Assembly: GCA_002420235.1 (NCBI GenBank)
Contig: DIHQ01000188.1
Coordinates: 593 to 12,553 of the forward strand
Source: Flavobacteriales bacterium UBA5692
GTDB lineage: Bacteria; Bacteroidota; Bacteroidia; Flavobacteriales_D; Sanyastnellaceae
Reading direction: 5' to 3'
Length of the DNA stretch: 11,961 nucleotides
Numbering within the stretch: the first letter of the stretch is position 1; each line of letters begins with the position of its first letter. A model generated the notes under the pieces. That model had not been told where the DNA came from. It saw only the letters and a program-made list of their open reading frames with translations, and ran no database searches. Made by a program: the position numbers and the translations under genes. This document shows, in pieces, positions 1 through 6,786 of the stretch.

Positions 1-1
1 A

Positions 2-550
2 TTATTTGGCCATGAGAAAGGAGCGTTCACAAGTGCAGTAAAGCAGCGCAAAGGCAAGTTTGAACAAGCACAGGGTGGCACACTGTTTCTCGATGAAATT
101 GGAGACATGAGTCCCTCAGCTCAAGCCAAGGTGCTTCGGGCATTGCAAGAGAACCGTATATCCCGTGTTGGGGGAGAAAAGGAAATTGAGGTGGATGTTC
201 GAGTGATCGCAGCGACAAATAAAGACCTGCGTACCGAGATTGCAGCAGGGAATTTCCGAGAGGACTTATACCATCGATTGGCGGTAATTCCAGTGCATGT
301 GCCAGCGTTGAACGATCGCCGTGACGATGTGCCGCTGCTGGTTACACATTTTTTGAAAATCATCTGCGAACAGCACGGGAAAGTCCACATCGAAGTCAAG
401 GATGAAGCGATGAGTTTGTTACGGAAAGCGAATTGGACCGGCAACATTCGCGAATTGCGCAACGTGGTTGAGCGCTTGGTCATACTGACTCCAAAAGGCG
501 GTTCGATTGATGGGGTGCTTGTGCGCCGGTACGGGGGACTTTCTACTTGA
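2..550 (+). CDS. Sigma-54-dependent transcriptional activator, AAA+ domain (3' part, 5' truncated)
   Basis: The gene enters from the left edge and ends at TGA 548-550, leaving 182 codons. The visible part is the back half of an NtrC-type AAA+ domain, which uses ATP hydrolysis to remodel sigma-54 RNA polymerase into open complex. Seen in order: LFGHEKGAFTSA (the sigma-54-contacting GAFTGA loop, here with Ser for the fifth residue), the Walker B segment GGTLFLDEIGDM, the RVIAATNKDL sensor region, REDLYHRL with the arginine finger, and WTGNIRELRNVVERL (sensor II). Only about 20 residues follow sensor II, so there is no Fis-type helix-turn-helix. HTH-less response regulator plus AAA+ proteins of about 390 residues are known in Bacteroidota, and the sequence fits them. 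The N-terminal domain, probably a receiver, lies outside the window. The family call is firm; targets are unknown. Confidence 0.93.
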   Translation, partial: LFGHEKGAFTSAVKQRKGKFEQAQGGTLFLDEIGDMSPSAQAKVLRALQENRISRVGGEKEIEVDVRVIAATNKDLRTEIAAGNFREDLYHRLAVIPVHVPALNDRRDDVPLLVTHFLKIICEQHGKVHIEVKDEAMSLLRKANWTGNIRELRNVVERLVILTPKGGSIDGVLVRRYGGLST

Positions 551-553
551 GGG

Positions 554-575
554 AATTAACGATATACCGTTAATT
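554..575 (+). terminator. 8-bp inverted repeat just after the activator stop codon (possible terminator)
   Basis: AATTAACG (554-561) and CGTTAATT (568-575) are perfect inverted repeats around a 6-base loop, starting 3 bases after the TGA of the activator gene. The stem is AT-rich and no T-tract follows, so a classical intrinsic terminator is doubtful. It could equally be an operator for the downstream gene. The rest of the gap (576-664) holds two CAATTG palindromes and no gene. Confidence 0.35.
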
Positions 576-664
576 TCCAATTGTAATTCACTCGTTTTGT
601 GTCAATTGAAAGGCAACCTTTGTACTTACGAGTCGTCTTTTAATCGAACACAACTTTGAAGCTC

Positions 665-1078
665 ATGGGTGATATTACACTTCTAGGAATGGAATTCAGC
701 GGCGGAATGGCGATGGCAACTATGTTTCTGGCCATCATTGCAATTGGAGCAAACTGCAAACTCTTCATGAAATGTGAGCAGCCGATTTGGGCGGCCGTGA
801 TACCCGGCTATAACGTGGTAATAGCGATGCGTATTTTGGGCCGACCAGATGCTCATGCGTTGCTCTTCCTGGTGCCCGTATTGAATGTTTTCTTCTTCTT
901 GAAGACGGTGATTGAATTGGCCCAAGCATTTGGTAAGCGCTCGATGACCGACTTCGTTCTCGCAGCAGTATTCAACGTTTTTTACGTTTTAAATTTGAGT
1001 TTGGCATACCAGGAAGAATACGAAGGACCGGTCTATGGCAAATCTGCTCACCGGACGTCTGGGTTACAAGCTGCTTAG
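665..1078 (+). CDS. Small DUF5684-like integral membrane protein
   Basis: This encodes 137 residues of unknown function. Four hydrophobic segments at about residues 14-30, 41-57, 64-80 and 95-114 predict an inner-membrane protein. The pattern of small residues followed by IWAAVIPGYNVVIAMRILGRP, a hydrophobic helix, PVLNVFFFLKTVIELAQAFGK and a final helix ending near Tyr-x-GPVYG matches what I know of DUF5684, a family common in Bacteroidota and sometimes fused to signal peptidase I. No protease motif is present here, so a catalytic role is not supported. The start chosen is ATG 665; an in-frame TTG at 656 is possible but has no better ribosome site. CAACTTTG (651-658), one mismatch from the Bacteroidota -7 box, lies 6 bases before the ATG. 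The gene is followed by a hairpin and T-run, so it may be monocistronic. Confidence 0.72.
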   Translation: MGDITLLGMEFSGGMAMATMFLAIIAIGANCKLFMKCEQPIWAAVIPGYNVVIAMRILGRPDAHALLFLVPVLNVFFFLKTVIELAQAFGKRSMTDFVLAAVFNVFYVLNLSLAYQEEYEGPVYGKSAHRTSGLQAA

Positions 1079-1098
1079 AACGAAATTCATTCGGTACG

Positions 1099-1125
1099 AA
1101 AAGTACAACTCAGTGATACTTTTTT
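1099..1125 (+). terminator. Possible intrinsic terminator after the DUF5684-like gene (perhaps bidirectional with alaS)
   Basis: AAAAGTA (1099-1105) pairs with TACTTTT (1117-1123) around an 11-base loop, and the right arm runs into a T-run (1120-1125). The stem is short and AT-rich. It lies in the 67-base gap between two convergent genes, where a shared terminator is expected. The symmetric arms would also give a T-rich end on the minus strand. Confidence 0.35.
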
Positions 1126-1145
1126 GGCCCTTTGTGGAGGACCAG

Positions 1146-3755
1146 CTATATGAGGCCTCTTGCCTCATCTAGCGCTGCTCCAAGGCCATCATGATTTTTT
1201 CCGCCAGCTGTGGCAAAGAAGGGTTGTCCGCCTCCGCCTCCTTGAATGTGCTTGGCGAGGTCTCGAACAATGTCACCTGCATGCATGTTTTTTTCGCTGA
1301 TCAGGTCGTCGCTAATGGCGACGGTTAGGGTCGTCTTGCCGCCGACGTTTGATCCAAATACACCGAAGAACGGCGCTTTTTCGTTTTTAAGTTGAAAAGC
1401 AATGTCTTTTATGGCACCTGCGTCAAGTGGGATTTCACCGATATAAGTATTAGTGCCATTAATAACGCTCAGGTTGCTGGCCAAATTTGATTTGGCTGCA
1501 GCCGCTTCTTTTTGCTTTATAGAATCTAATTCTTTCTGAAGGTTAGAATGCTTTGCAATCAAATCTTCTACGGCGCTCTCGATATTAGTTTGTGCTTTTA
1601 GAAGCGATTTGATGGTCTGCAGCGCAAGTCGTTCAGCATTCATTGCTTTCAGTGTTGCAGCACCAGTGATGGCTTCAATGCGTCGAATCCCCGATGCAAC
1701 AGCCGTCTCATGTGTGATACGGAAAGATCCTAGTGCGCCTGTGGCTGGTGCGTGTGTTCCACCGCAGAGTTCTTTCGAAGAATCAAACTCTATCATACGC
1801 ACCACATCACCGTATTTTTCCCCAAAGAGCATCATGGCACCATGCGCCTTGGCTTCTTCGAGGGCGATGGCGCGGTGCTCAACAAGCTGATGGTTGGCGA
1901 GTATTTTAGCATTCACCTTGGCCTCTACTTCTGCCAATTCTTCCTTCGTCACCTTGGTGAAATGCGAAAAATCAAAGCGCAATGACTCGGCCTTGACGAG
2001 GGATCCTTTCTGCTCAACGTGGGGGCCCAATACTTCACGCAGTGCCTCATGCACCAGGTGGGTCGCCGTGTGGTTGCGCTGGGTGTCATCTCGGCGTGAT
2101 GCATGAACTCGTGCGACAAATGTCGCGTTGACGTCAATTGGCAATTCGTTCATGAAATGAACGATGAGGTTGTTCTCTTTCTTGGTGTCGAAAACCGCAA
2201 AGACTCCTTTTGAATCAGTCAAGGTTCCAGTGTCTCCCACTTGCCCACCACCTTCAGGATAGAAAGGTGTGGTGTCGAATACCACGTGGTAGAATTGCTT
2301 GTTCTTGGCTCTGACTTTTCGGTAACGCAATATGCGGCACTCAGCTTCTCGTATATCGTAGCCTACAAATTCAGTCTTGAAATCTTCGTGGACCTTAACC
2401 CAATCATCGGTACTTAGTTTTCCCGCGGCGCGGCTTCGAGCTTTGGTTTCTTCCATGGCCTTTAGGAATCCGGTCTCATCCACCTCCACTCCCTGCTCGC
2501 CAGCCATTAATGCCGTCAGATCCACGGGGAAACCAAAGGTGTCGTACAATTCGAAGGTCACTTTGCCCGGTAAGATTTTGGCTTCTTTGTACTCCTTCAA
2601 TCGCGCCTCCAAGCGTTCAATGCCCTTAGACAGAGTGCGTAAAAAGGATTCTTCCTCTTCCAAAATAACGCGTTCGATAAGCTGCTGCTGCTGATTTAAT
2701 TCAGGGAACGCATCGCCCATTTGTCCGGCAAGGGTTGGGACGAGTGCATGCATGAACGGTTCGTTTAAATCTAAAAAGGAGTAGCCGTAGCGGATGGCGC
2801 GTCGCAAAATTCGGCGTATGACATATCCGGCCCCCGTATTGGAAGGGAGCTGTCCATCGGCAATACTAAAAGCAACTGCGCGGATGTGATCGGAGATGAC
2901 CCGGAATGCGACATCCGGCTTGTTATCGGTTTGGCCGTAAGTCTTACCGCTGAGTTCGGCGACGCGGTTTAGCAAAGGTCGAAATATATCCGTGTCGTAG
3001 TTTGACTGCTTGCCTTGCATGGCCATAGCCAAGCGTTCAAACCCCATTCCCGTATCGATATGCTTGTTCGGAAGGGGGACAAGCGAGCCGTCGGCCATAC
3101 GGTTGAACTGCATGAACACGAGGTTCCATATTTCCACTACTTGCGGATGGTCAGCATTTACTAAGCGAGCACCGGGTGTGGCGGCGCGCTCCACATTGTC
3201 TCGCAAATCGATGTGAATCTCGGAGCAGGGCCCGCACGGACCGGTTTCTCCCATTTCCCAGAAGTTGTCCTTTTTGGATGCCAGCAGAATCCGGTCCTCG
3301 GGCACCCACCTAGACCAAATGTCCTTGGCTTCATCATCTGCCGATAGCCCATCGTCTGTGTCTCCTTCGAAAACGGTCACATACAACCGATCTTTTTCGA
3401 GGCCATAGACACTTGTGAGGAGCTCCCAGGCCCAATCGATGGCTTCTTGTTTAAAATAGTCGCCAAACGACCAATTGCCGAGCATTTCAAACATTGTATG
3501 ATGGTAGGTGTCAACACCCACTTCTTCTAAGTCGTTATGCTTACCGCTTACACGCAGGCACTTTTGGGTGTCAGCGATGCGCGGATTCAATACGGGACTG
3601 TTACCTAAAAAAAGATCTTTGAACGGATTCATCCCGGCGTTGTTAAACATAAGTGACGGGTCGTCTCTTATCACCATGGGAGCCGATGGCACAATTTCAT
3701 GGCCTTTCGAGGCGAAGAATTCGAGGAAGCGCTCGCGAATGATTTTTGATTCCAT
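1146..3755 (-). CDS. alaS: Alanine--tRNA ligase
   Basis: This cytoplasmic class II synthetase charges tRNA-Ala and clears mischarged Ser and Gly. The full-length 869-residue protein is close to the usual 870-880. Seen: the catalytic core with class II motif 1 around PSLMFNNAGMNPFKD (residues 33-47) and HTMFEMLGNWSFGDYF (86-101); GETGPCGPCSEIH (169-181); the tRNA-recognition region IRRILRRAIRYG (313-324); the editing-domain zinc site H562-x3-H566 and C664-x3-H668 (CGGTH); and a C-terminal coiled coil plus DHHA1 domain ending in the glycine-rich GGGGGQPFFATAGG (839-852). No key residue is missing. The start ATG at 3755 gives the expected family N-terminus. The gene is divergent from the M23 peptidase gene, and 108 bases between them must hold both promoters. 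A 7-bp inverted repeat (ATGAGGC 1150-1156, GCCTCAT 1162-1168) overlaps the last codons. Confidence 0.98.
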   Translation of the reverse strand: MESKIIRERFLEFFASKGHEIVPSAPMVIRDDPSLMFNNAGMNPFKDLFLGNSPVLNPRIADTQKCLRVSGKHNDLEEVGVDTYHHTMFEMLGNWSFGDYFKQEAIDWAWELLTSVYGLEKDRLYVTVFEGDTDDGLSADDEAKDIWSRWVPEDRILLASKKDNFWEMGETGPCGPCSEIHIDLRDNVERAATPGARLVNADHPQVVEIWNLVFMQFNRMADGSLVPLPNKHIDTGMGFERLAMAMQGKQSNYDTDIFRPLLNRVAELSGKTYGQTDNKPDVAFRVISDHIRAVAFSIADGQLPSNTGAGYVIRRILRRAIRYGYSFLDLNEPFMHALVPTLAGQMGDAFPELNQQQQLIERVILEEEESFLRTLSKGIERLEARLKEYKEAKILPGKVTFELYDTFGFPVDLTALMAGEQGVEVDETGFLKAMEETKARSRAAGKLSTDDWVKVHEDFKTEFVGYDIREAECRILRYRKVRAKNKQFYHVVFDTTPFYPEGGGQVGDTGTLTDSKGVFAVFDTKKENNLIVHFMNELPIDVNATFVARVHASRRDDTQRNHTATHLVHEALREVLGPHVEQKGSLVKAESLRFDFSHFTKVTKEELAEVEAKVNAKILANHQLVEHRAIALEEAKAHGAMMLFGEKYGDVVRMIEFDSSKELCGGTHAPATGALGSFRITHETAVASGIRRIEAITGAATLKAMNAERLALQTIKSLLKAQTNIESAVEDLIAKHSNLQKELDSIKQKEAAAAKSNLASNLSVINGTNTYIGEIPLDAGAIKDIAFQLKNEKAPFFGVFGSNVGGKTTLTVAISDDLISEKNMHAGDIVRDLAKHIQGGGGGQPFFATAGGKNHDGLGAALDEARGLI

Positions 3756-3840
3756 TGTCAGGTGAATATAGCCTGCGTTAGAGAAGCTGTTGACTGCAAA
3801 AATCTACAAAAGGCCTTCCCAAACACGAAATGCTTCAAAT

Positions 3841-3848
3841 TAAGTTTG
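3841..3848 (+). promoter_or_regulatory. Candidate Bacteroidota -7 box for the M23 peptidase gene
   Basis: TAAGTTTG matches the Bacteroidota sigma-A -7 consensus TAnnTTTG exactly and ends 15 bases before ATG 3864, so the leader would be short. No convincing -33 TTG is seen at 17-23 bases upstream. The overlapping complement gives TTAATTTG (3843 to 3836, minus strand), one mismatch from the same consensus, and could serve alaS with a leader of about 75 bases. Confidence 0.4.
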
Positions 3849-3863
3849 CACATTTGCATGGTA

Positions 3864-4841
3864 ATGTCAAAACGATTTCACAAAATCCGGTACAATGAAC
3901 AAACTCTGCGAATGGAGCAAGTTCCTTATACGCTCAAGGATTATGTGTTTTTGTCGGTCAAGCGATTGGGTGTTTTGGGTTTAATAGCATTCGGCAGTAT
4001 TTACATTTTTGACACATACTTTAAAAGCCCAACCGACCGCGCTAATCTGCGAGAAATCGCCTTCCTCGAAGAGCGATTAAGGAAAATGGATGAAGACATG
4101 CTGAGCGTCGCCGTCATTCTCGAGGATATATCAGACCGCGATGATGCAATCTACCGCTCCATTTTTGGAGTGGAGTCGTATCCAAGCCATTTGCGTAATC
4201 CGGGTATTGGAGGAATGGACCGCAGCCGTGCCCTGCGGGGTTACAGTCACAGTCAAGCTGTCATTTCATCGGAGGAACGGCTAGCTGAACTACAGCGCAA
4301 GTTGGTGGCGCAAAGCAGGTCGTTTGAAGAAGTGCTCGATCTGGCGAAGAATCAAAGCGAACTGCTGAGGTCCATCCCTGCCATCCAACCGGTACGTAAC
4401 GAAGATTTGAAACGTATGGCTAGCGGATATGGCTATCGCATTCACCCGATTTACAAGGTGCGTAAAATGCACTACGGCATGGACTTCTCGGCGCCTACTG
4501 GGGCTGAGATTTTTGCAACGGGTGATGGAGAAGTGATATTGGCCAAGCGCAAGTGGAATGGATTTGGTCGCCATGTCATAATTCGCCACGGTTTTGGATA
4601 CGAAACATTGTATGCCCACATGAGTAAAGTACTCGTGCGTAAGGGCCAGAAGGTCAGACGCGGAGACGTCATCGGCTTGGTCGGATCGACAGGTACCTCA
4701 GTGGCCCCACACTTGCACTACGAAGTGCACAAGGACGGTCGAAAGGTCAATCCGGCTCAGTACTATTTTAACGACTTAACCCCTGTTCAATACGAGGAAA
4801 TGCGGAAACAGTCGTCCAGTTCCAATCAATCATTTGATTGA
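3864..4841 (+). CDS. Membrane-anchored M23 family metallopeptidase (LytM-type murein endopeptidase)
   Basis: This 325-residue protein is likely to cleave peptide cross-bridges of peptidoglycan in the periplasm during growth or division. Seen: a basic N-terminus, one transmembrane helix at about 33-50, charged probably coiled-coil stretches at about 60-90 and 137-170, and a C-terminal LytM domain at about 186-305. The zinc and catalytic motifs are complete: H203-x3-D207 (MHYGMDF), H252 in LYAHMSK and H283-x-H285 (APHLHYEVH), so it should be an active enzyme and not a degenerate NlpD/EnvC-type activator. ATG 3864 (MSKRFHKIRYN) was chosen because homologues begin with a short basic stretch; ATG 3858 is two codons earlier, and the GTG at 3762 adds a cysteine-rich extension that lies across the promoter gap. 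The MerR-type gene follows in the same direction after 91 bases. Confidence 0.92.
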   Translation: MSKRFHKIRYNEQTLRMEQVPYTLKDYVFLSVKRLGVLGLIAFGSIYIFDTYFKSPTDRANLREIAFLEERLRKMDEDMLSVAVILEDISDRDDAIYRSIFGVESYPSHLRNPGIGGMDRSRALRGYSHSQAVISSEERLAELQRKLVAQSRSFEEVLDLAKNQSELLRSIPAIQPVRNEDLKRMASGYGYRIHPIYKVRKMHYGMDFSAPTGAEIFATGDGEVILAKRKWNGFGRHVIIRHGFGYETLYAHMSKVLVRKGQKVRRGDVIGLVGSTGTSVAPHLHYEVHKDGRKVNPAQYYFNDLTPVQYEEMRKQSSSSNQSFD

Positions 4842-4871
4842 GTGTCAATACGCTTCAGATTTGGCTTAGTT

Positions 4872-4886
4872 GGTTCATTTTGAACC
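4872..4886 (+). promoter_or_regulatory. Perfect 6-bp inverted repeat upstream of the MerR-type gene (operator or terminator candidate)
   Basis: GGTTCA (4872-4877), TTT, TGAACC (4881-4886) forms a perfect 15-base interrupted palindrome 46 bases before the MerR start and 30 bases after the M23 stop. MerR-type proteins bind dyads in their own promoters, so autoregulation is conceivable. It could also be a terminator hairpin, though its 3-base loop and missing T-tract argue against that. CAGATTTG (4856-4863), one mismatch from a Bacteroidota -7 box, lies just upstream. Confidence 0.3.
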
Positions 4887-4932
4887 CGTTGAAAATTATG
4901 CTACATTCGTTCAAACGGTCAATGCAACGCCC

Positions 4933-5316
4933 ATGCCACTGAAGAAGCACATCGAAAAGCGCTATTTTACCATCACCGAGGTGGCCAATGAATTGGGCTT
5001 AAATGCATCGCAACTTCGCTATTGGGAGAAAGAATTTTCTTCATTGAATCCCCGAACGAATGCACGCGGAAAGCGCTTTTACACCGCCTCCGATAAAGAG
5101 TTGATTCAACAAATTGCCTGGTTGGTGAAGGATCAAGGTTATACAATCAACGGGGCTCGCAAGGCGCTGAAGAAGCGCAAAGAGGTTGCGGACGCTATGG
5201 CCGCAGCGGCCAATTCGGTGACAGATGAGTCATTGGACAAAAAGCAACTTTTAGATCGCCTGTATGGCATGAAGTCTAGGCTTGAAAAGTTCGGTGAACA
5301 AACTGCCGAGTCCTAA
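4933..5316 (+). CDS. Small MerR family transcriptional regulator
   Basis: This encodes a 127-residue DNA-binding protein. Residues 10-82 form a MerR winged helix-turn-helix: YFTITEVANELGLNASQLRYWEKEF is the HTH plus the invariant R-Y/F-W-E, then the wing with KRFY, then ELIQQIAWLVKDQGYTINGARKAL. A short alanine-rich, helical tail (residues 83-127) could form the dimer coiled coil. No effector domain and no conserved metal-binding cysteines are present (the protein has no cysteine), so it is not a classical mercury, zinc or copper sensor; its signal is unknown. ATG 4933 (MPLKKHIEKRYFTI) gives the family-typical N-terminus; the upstream TTG at 4870 would put the palindrome inside the gene. As I recall, alaS, an M23 peptidase and this small MerR are neighbours in many Flavobacteriia. 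The stop lies 6 bases from the end of convergent hldD. Confidence 0.88.
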   Translation: MPLKKHIEKRYFTITEVANELGLNASQLRYWEKEFSSLNPRTNARGKRFYTASDKELIQQIAWLVKDQGYTINGARKALKKRKEVADAMAAAANSVTDESLDKKQLLDRLYGMKSRLEKFGEQTAES

Positions 5317-5322
5317 CGCACG

Positions 5323-6315
5323 TTACGCCGACCCTCCCCAACGAGAGCTGGTCACCAAATAGTTCTTAACGTAATCTTCGATGGCTGCCTCCAAGGTGTG
5401 GAATTCGCTGTCATAACCAATACTCCGCAGCTTTGACATATCGGCTTCCGTGAAGTATTGGTAAGTGCCGCGTATGTCTTCCGGCGTATCGACAAAACTA
5501 ATATTCGGCTCGCGCTTCAAAGCGCGGAAAGTTCCCTCTGCCAAATCCAGGAATGTCCGCGCTTTTCCTGTTCCCAGGTTGTACAATCCGCTGGAGCTGT
5601 TTTGGCGGTGGTGCATGAGAAAGTAACATACTTCAGTCACGTCCTTTACGTAGACAAAATCGCGGGTCTGTTCTCCGTCCAGATAGTCAGAATTATGCGA
5701 CCGAAATAACGTCATTCCGCCGGTTTCTTTGACTTGATTGTACGTGTGGAAAACAACGCTCGCCATGCGGCCTTTGTGGTATTCATTGGGTCCAAAGACA
5801 TTAAAAAACTTCAGTCCGGTCCAGAAATACGGCGCATGACCTTCGGCGGCTTGAGCCAGAGACCATCGATCGAAGTCGTTTTTGGATTCGCCATACAGGT
5901 TTAAGGGTTTCAGGGCTTCCACGATGCTGTGTTCGTCTCGGAATCCGCATTCGCCGGCACCGTATGTGGCGGCTGAGGAAGCGTACACCAAGGGCAAACC
6001 GTATTCGACACAGGCATTCCATATCCGCTGACTATATGATACGTTCAAATCGTCAAAAATGGCTCGGTCTTGCTCTGCGGTATCGGTTCGAGCCCCGAGA
6101 TGAAAGATGAATTGAACTTGATTTTCATTGACCTCTAACCAGTCAAAAAACGCTAAGCGATCGACGCGTTGCACGCATTTTAAGTCAGCGTGGTTGGGAG
6201 CCTTATCGACTCGGCTGAAGTCGTCCACCAACACCAAATCAAAATATCGTGCCTCATTCAATCGGGCAGCCAATGCGCTTCCAATGAAACCAGCAGAACC
6301 TGTGATTACGATCAT
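5323..6315 (-). CDS. hldD: ADP-L-glycero-D-manno-heptose 6-epimerase
   Basis: This cytoplasmic NAD(P)-dependent short-chain dehydrogenase/reductase epimerises ADP-D-glycero-D-manno-heptose at C6 to make the inner-core heptose donor for lipopolysaccharide. The 330-residue protein is slightly longer than the E. coli enzyme (310). Seen: the N-terminal Rossmann motif GSAGFIGS (residues 6-13), FHLGARTDTAE (71-81), YASSAATYG (111-119), the catalytic Y141-x3-K145 in YGESKNDFD, then FFNVFGPNEYHKGRMAS (170-186) and the DFVYVKDV substrate-domain segment (219-226). The start was set at ATG 6315 so that the protein begins MIVITGSAGF at the first beta strand. The frame stays open to 6492, but that extension lies antisense to the pterin synthase gene. 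A perfect -7 box lies only 4 bases before this ATG, suggesting a leaderless or nearly leaderless mRNA. Confidence 0.93.
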   Translation of the reverse strand: MIVITGSAGFIGSALAARLNEARYFDLVLVDDFSRVDKAPNHADLKCVQRVDRLAFFDWLEVNENQVQFIFHLGARTDTAEQDRAIFDDLNVSYSQRIWNACVEYGLPLVYASSAATYGAGECGFRDEHSIVEALKPLNLYGESKNDFDRWSLAQAAEGHAPYFWTGLKFFNVFGPNEYHKGRMASVVFHTYNQVKETGGMTLFRSHNSDYLDGEQTRDFVYVKDVTEVCYFLMHHRQNSSSGLYNLGTGKARTFLDLAEGTFRALKREPNISFVDTPEDIRGTYQYFTEADMSKLRSIGYDSEFHTLEAAIEDYVKNYLVTSSRWGGSA

Positions 6316-6319
6316 ATGC

Positions 6320-6327
6320 CAAATGTA
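6320..6327 (-). promoter_or_regulatory. Candidate -7 box for hldD (near-leaderless)
   Basis: Read on the minus strand, 6327 to 6320 is TACATTTG, an exact match to TAnnTTTG. It ends 4 bases before the hldD ATG, so transcription would begin at or beside the start codon. No -33 TTG is seen at the usual spacing. It supports the short hldD start over ATG 6339. Confidence 0.42.
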
Positions 6328-6343
6328 AGAAAGGTCCATGGCG

Positions 6344-6351
6344 TATCTTTG
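6344..6351 (+). promoter_or_regulatory. Candidate -7 box for the pterin synthase-folE2 operon
   Basis: TATCTTTG exactly matches TAnnTTTG and ends 12 bases before ATG 6364, implying a very short leader. It lies 16 bases from the oppositely oriented hldD box in the 48-base divergent gap. No -33 TTG is visible. Confidence 0.42.
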
Positions 6352-6363
6352 CTTCCGATACGG

Positions 6364-6786
6364 ATGAAACAAGTCACCATCACTCGCCGAGCGCGCTTCA
6401 ACGCAGCGCACCGACTTTGGAACGACGCCTGGGATAGGGAGAAAAACTTCGAAGTGTTTGGGAAGTGCGCTAACCCGAATTGGCACGGCCACAATTACGA
6501 GGTATTTGTCACTGTGCGCGGTGATATAGATGAAGCCACGGGCTATTTCATCAATTTTTCGGATTTAAAGGCGATTATAAAAGACAAGGTTGAGGAGCCG
6601 CTGGACCACAAAAACTTGAATTTGGATGTGCCGTGGATGGAGGGAAAGCAAACATCAGTTGAGAATTTGGTCATCGGAATATGGGAACAACTTGAACCAA
6701 TCATTGAAGAAAATGGTTGTAAACTAGAACGTGTCCGCCTCTACGAAACGGAGAATAATTATGCGGACTGCTACGGAGTTTCATAA
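6364..6786 (+). CDS. queD: 6-pyruvoyl-/6-carboxy-tetrahydropterin synthase family protein (PTPS/QueD)
   Basis: This encodes a 140-residue T-fold enzyme acting on 7,8-dihydroneopterin triphosphate. The zinc ligands are H16 (FNAAHRL), H41 and H43 (WHGHNY). The catalytic cysteine is C35, the Asp-His pair is D81-H82 (LDHKNLN), and the pterin-anchoring glutamate is E128 (YETENN). The cysteine-to-HGH spacing is C-x5-HGH (KCANPNWHGH), known for animal 6-pyruvoyltetrahydropterin synthase (PTPS-II); classical queuosine-pathway QueD has C-x3-HGH. The flanking segments (DIDEATG, LDHKNLNLDVP, YETENN) also look animal-like. Pipelines would probably name it QueD, but a biopterin-type product is at least as likely. 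The start MKQVTITRRARFNAAHRL fits the family; upstream ATG 6316 would overlap the promoter. Its stop overlaps the folE2 start by one base (TAATG), so the two are translationally coupled. Confidence 0.9.
   Translation: MKQVTITRRARFNAAHRLWNDAWDREKNFEVFGKCANPNWHGHNYEVFVTVRGDIDEATGYFINFSDLKAIIKDKVEEPLDHKNLNLDVPWMEGKQTSVENLVIGIWEQLEPIIEENGCKLERVRLYETENNYADCYGVS

Noticed and set aside
2677..2702. CTG trinucleotide run
   Set aside because: It encodes a short glutamine run (NQQQQ) in AlaS at a loop where length variation is normal; too short to be a notable repeat.
3762..3863. GTG-started N-terminal extension of the M23 peptidase (34 extra residues)
   Set aside because: It begins 6 bases from the alaS start, would leave no room for divergent promoters, is cysteine-rich and unlike family N-termini, and contains a perfect -7 box.
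4870..4932. TTG-started extension of the MerR-type protein
   Set aside because: MerR-family homologues begin close to the HTH; the extension lies across a palindrome and has a rare start codon.
5458..5709. Plus-strand open frame of 83 codons inside hldD
   Set aside because: Antisense to conserved hldD sequence, with no motif and no promoter.
6316..6492. 59-codon N-terminal extension of hldD and the matching upstream extension (6190-6363) of the pterin synthase
   Set aside because: Both are antisense to the neighbouring gene, and both proteins have family-typical N-termini at the later ATG, each preceded by a -7 box.
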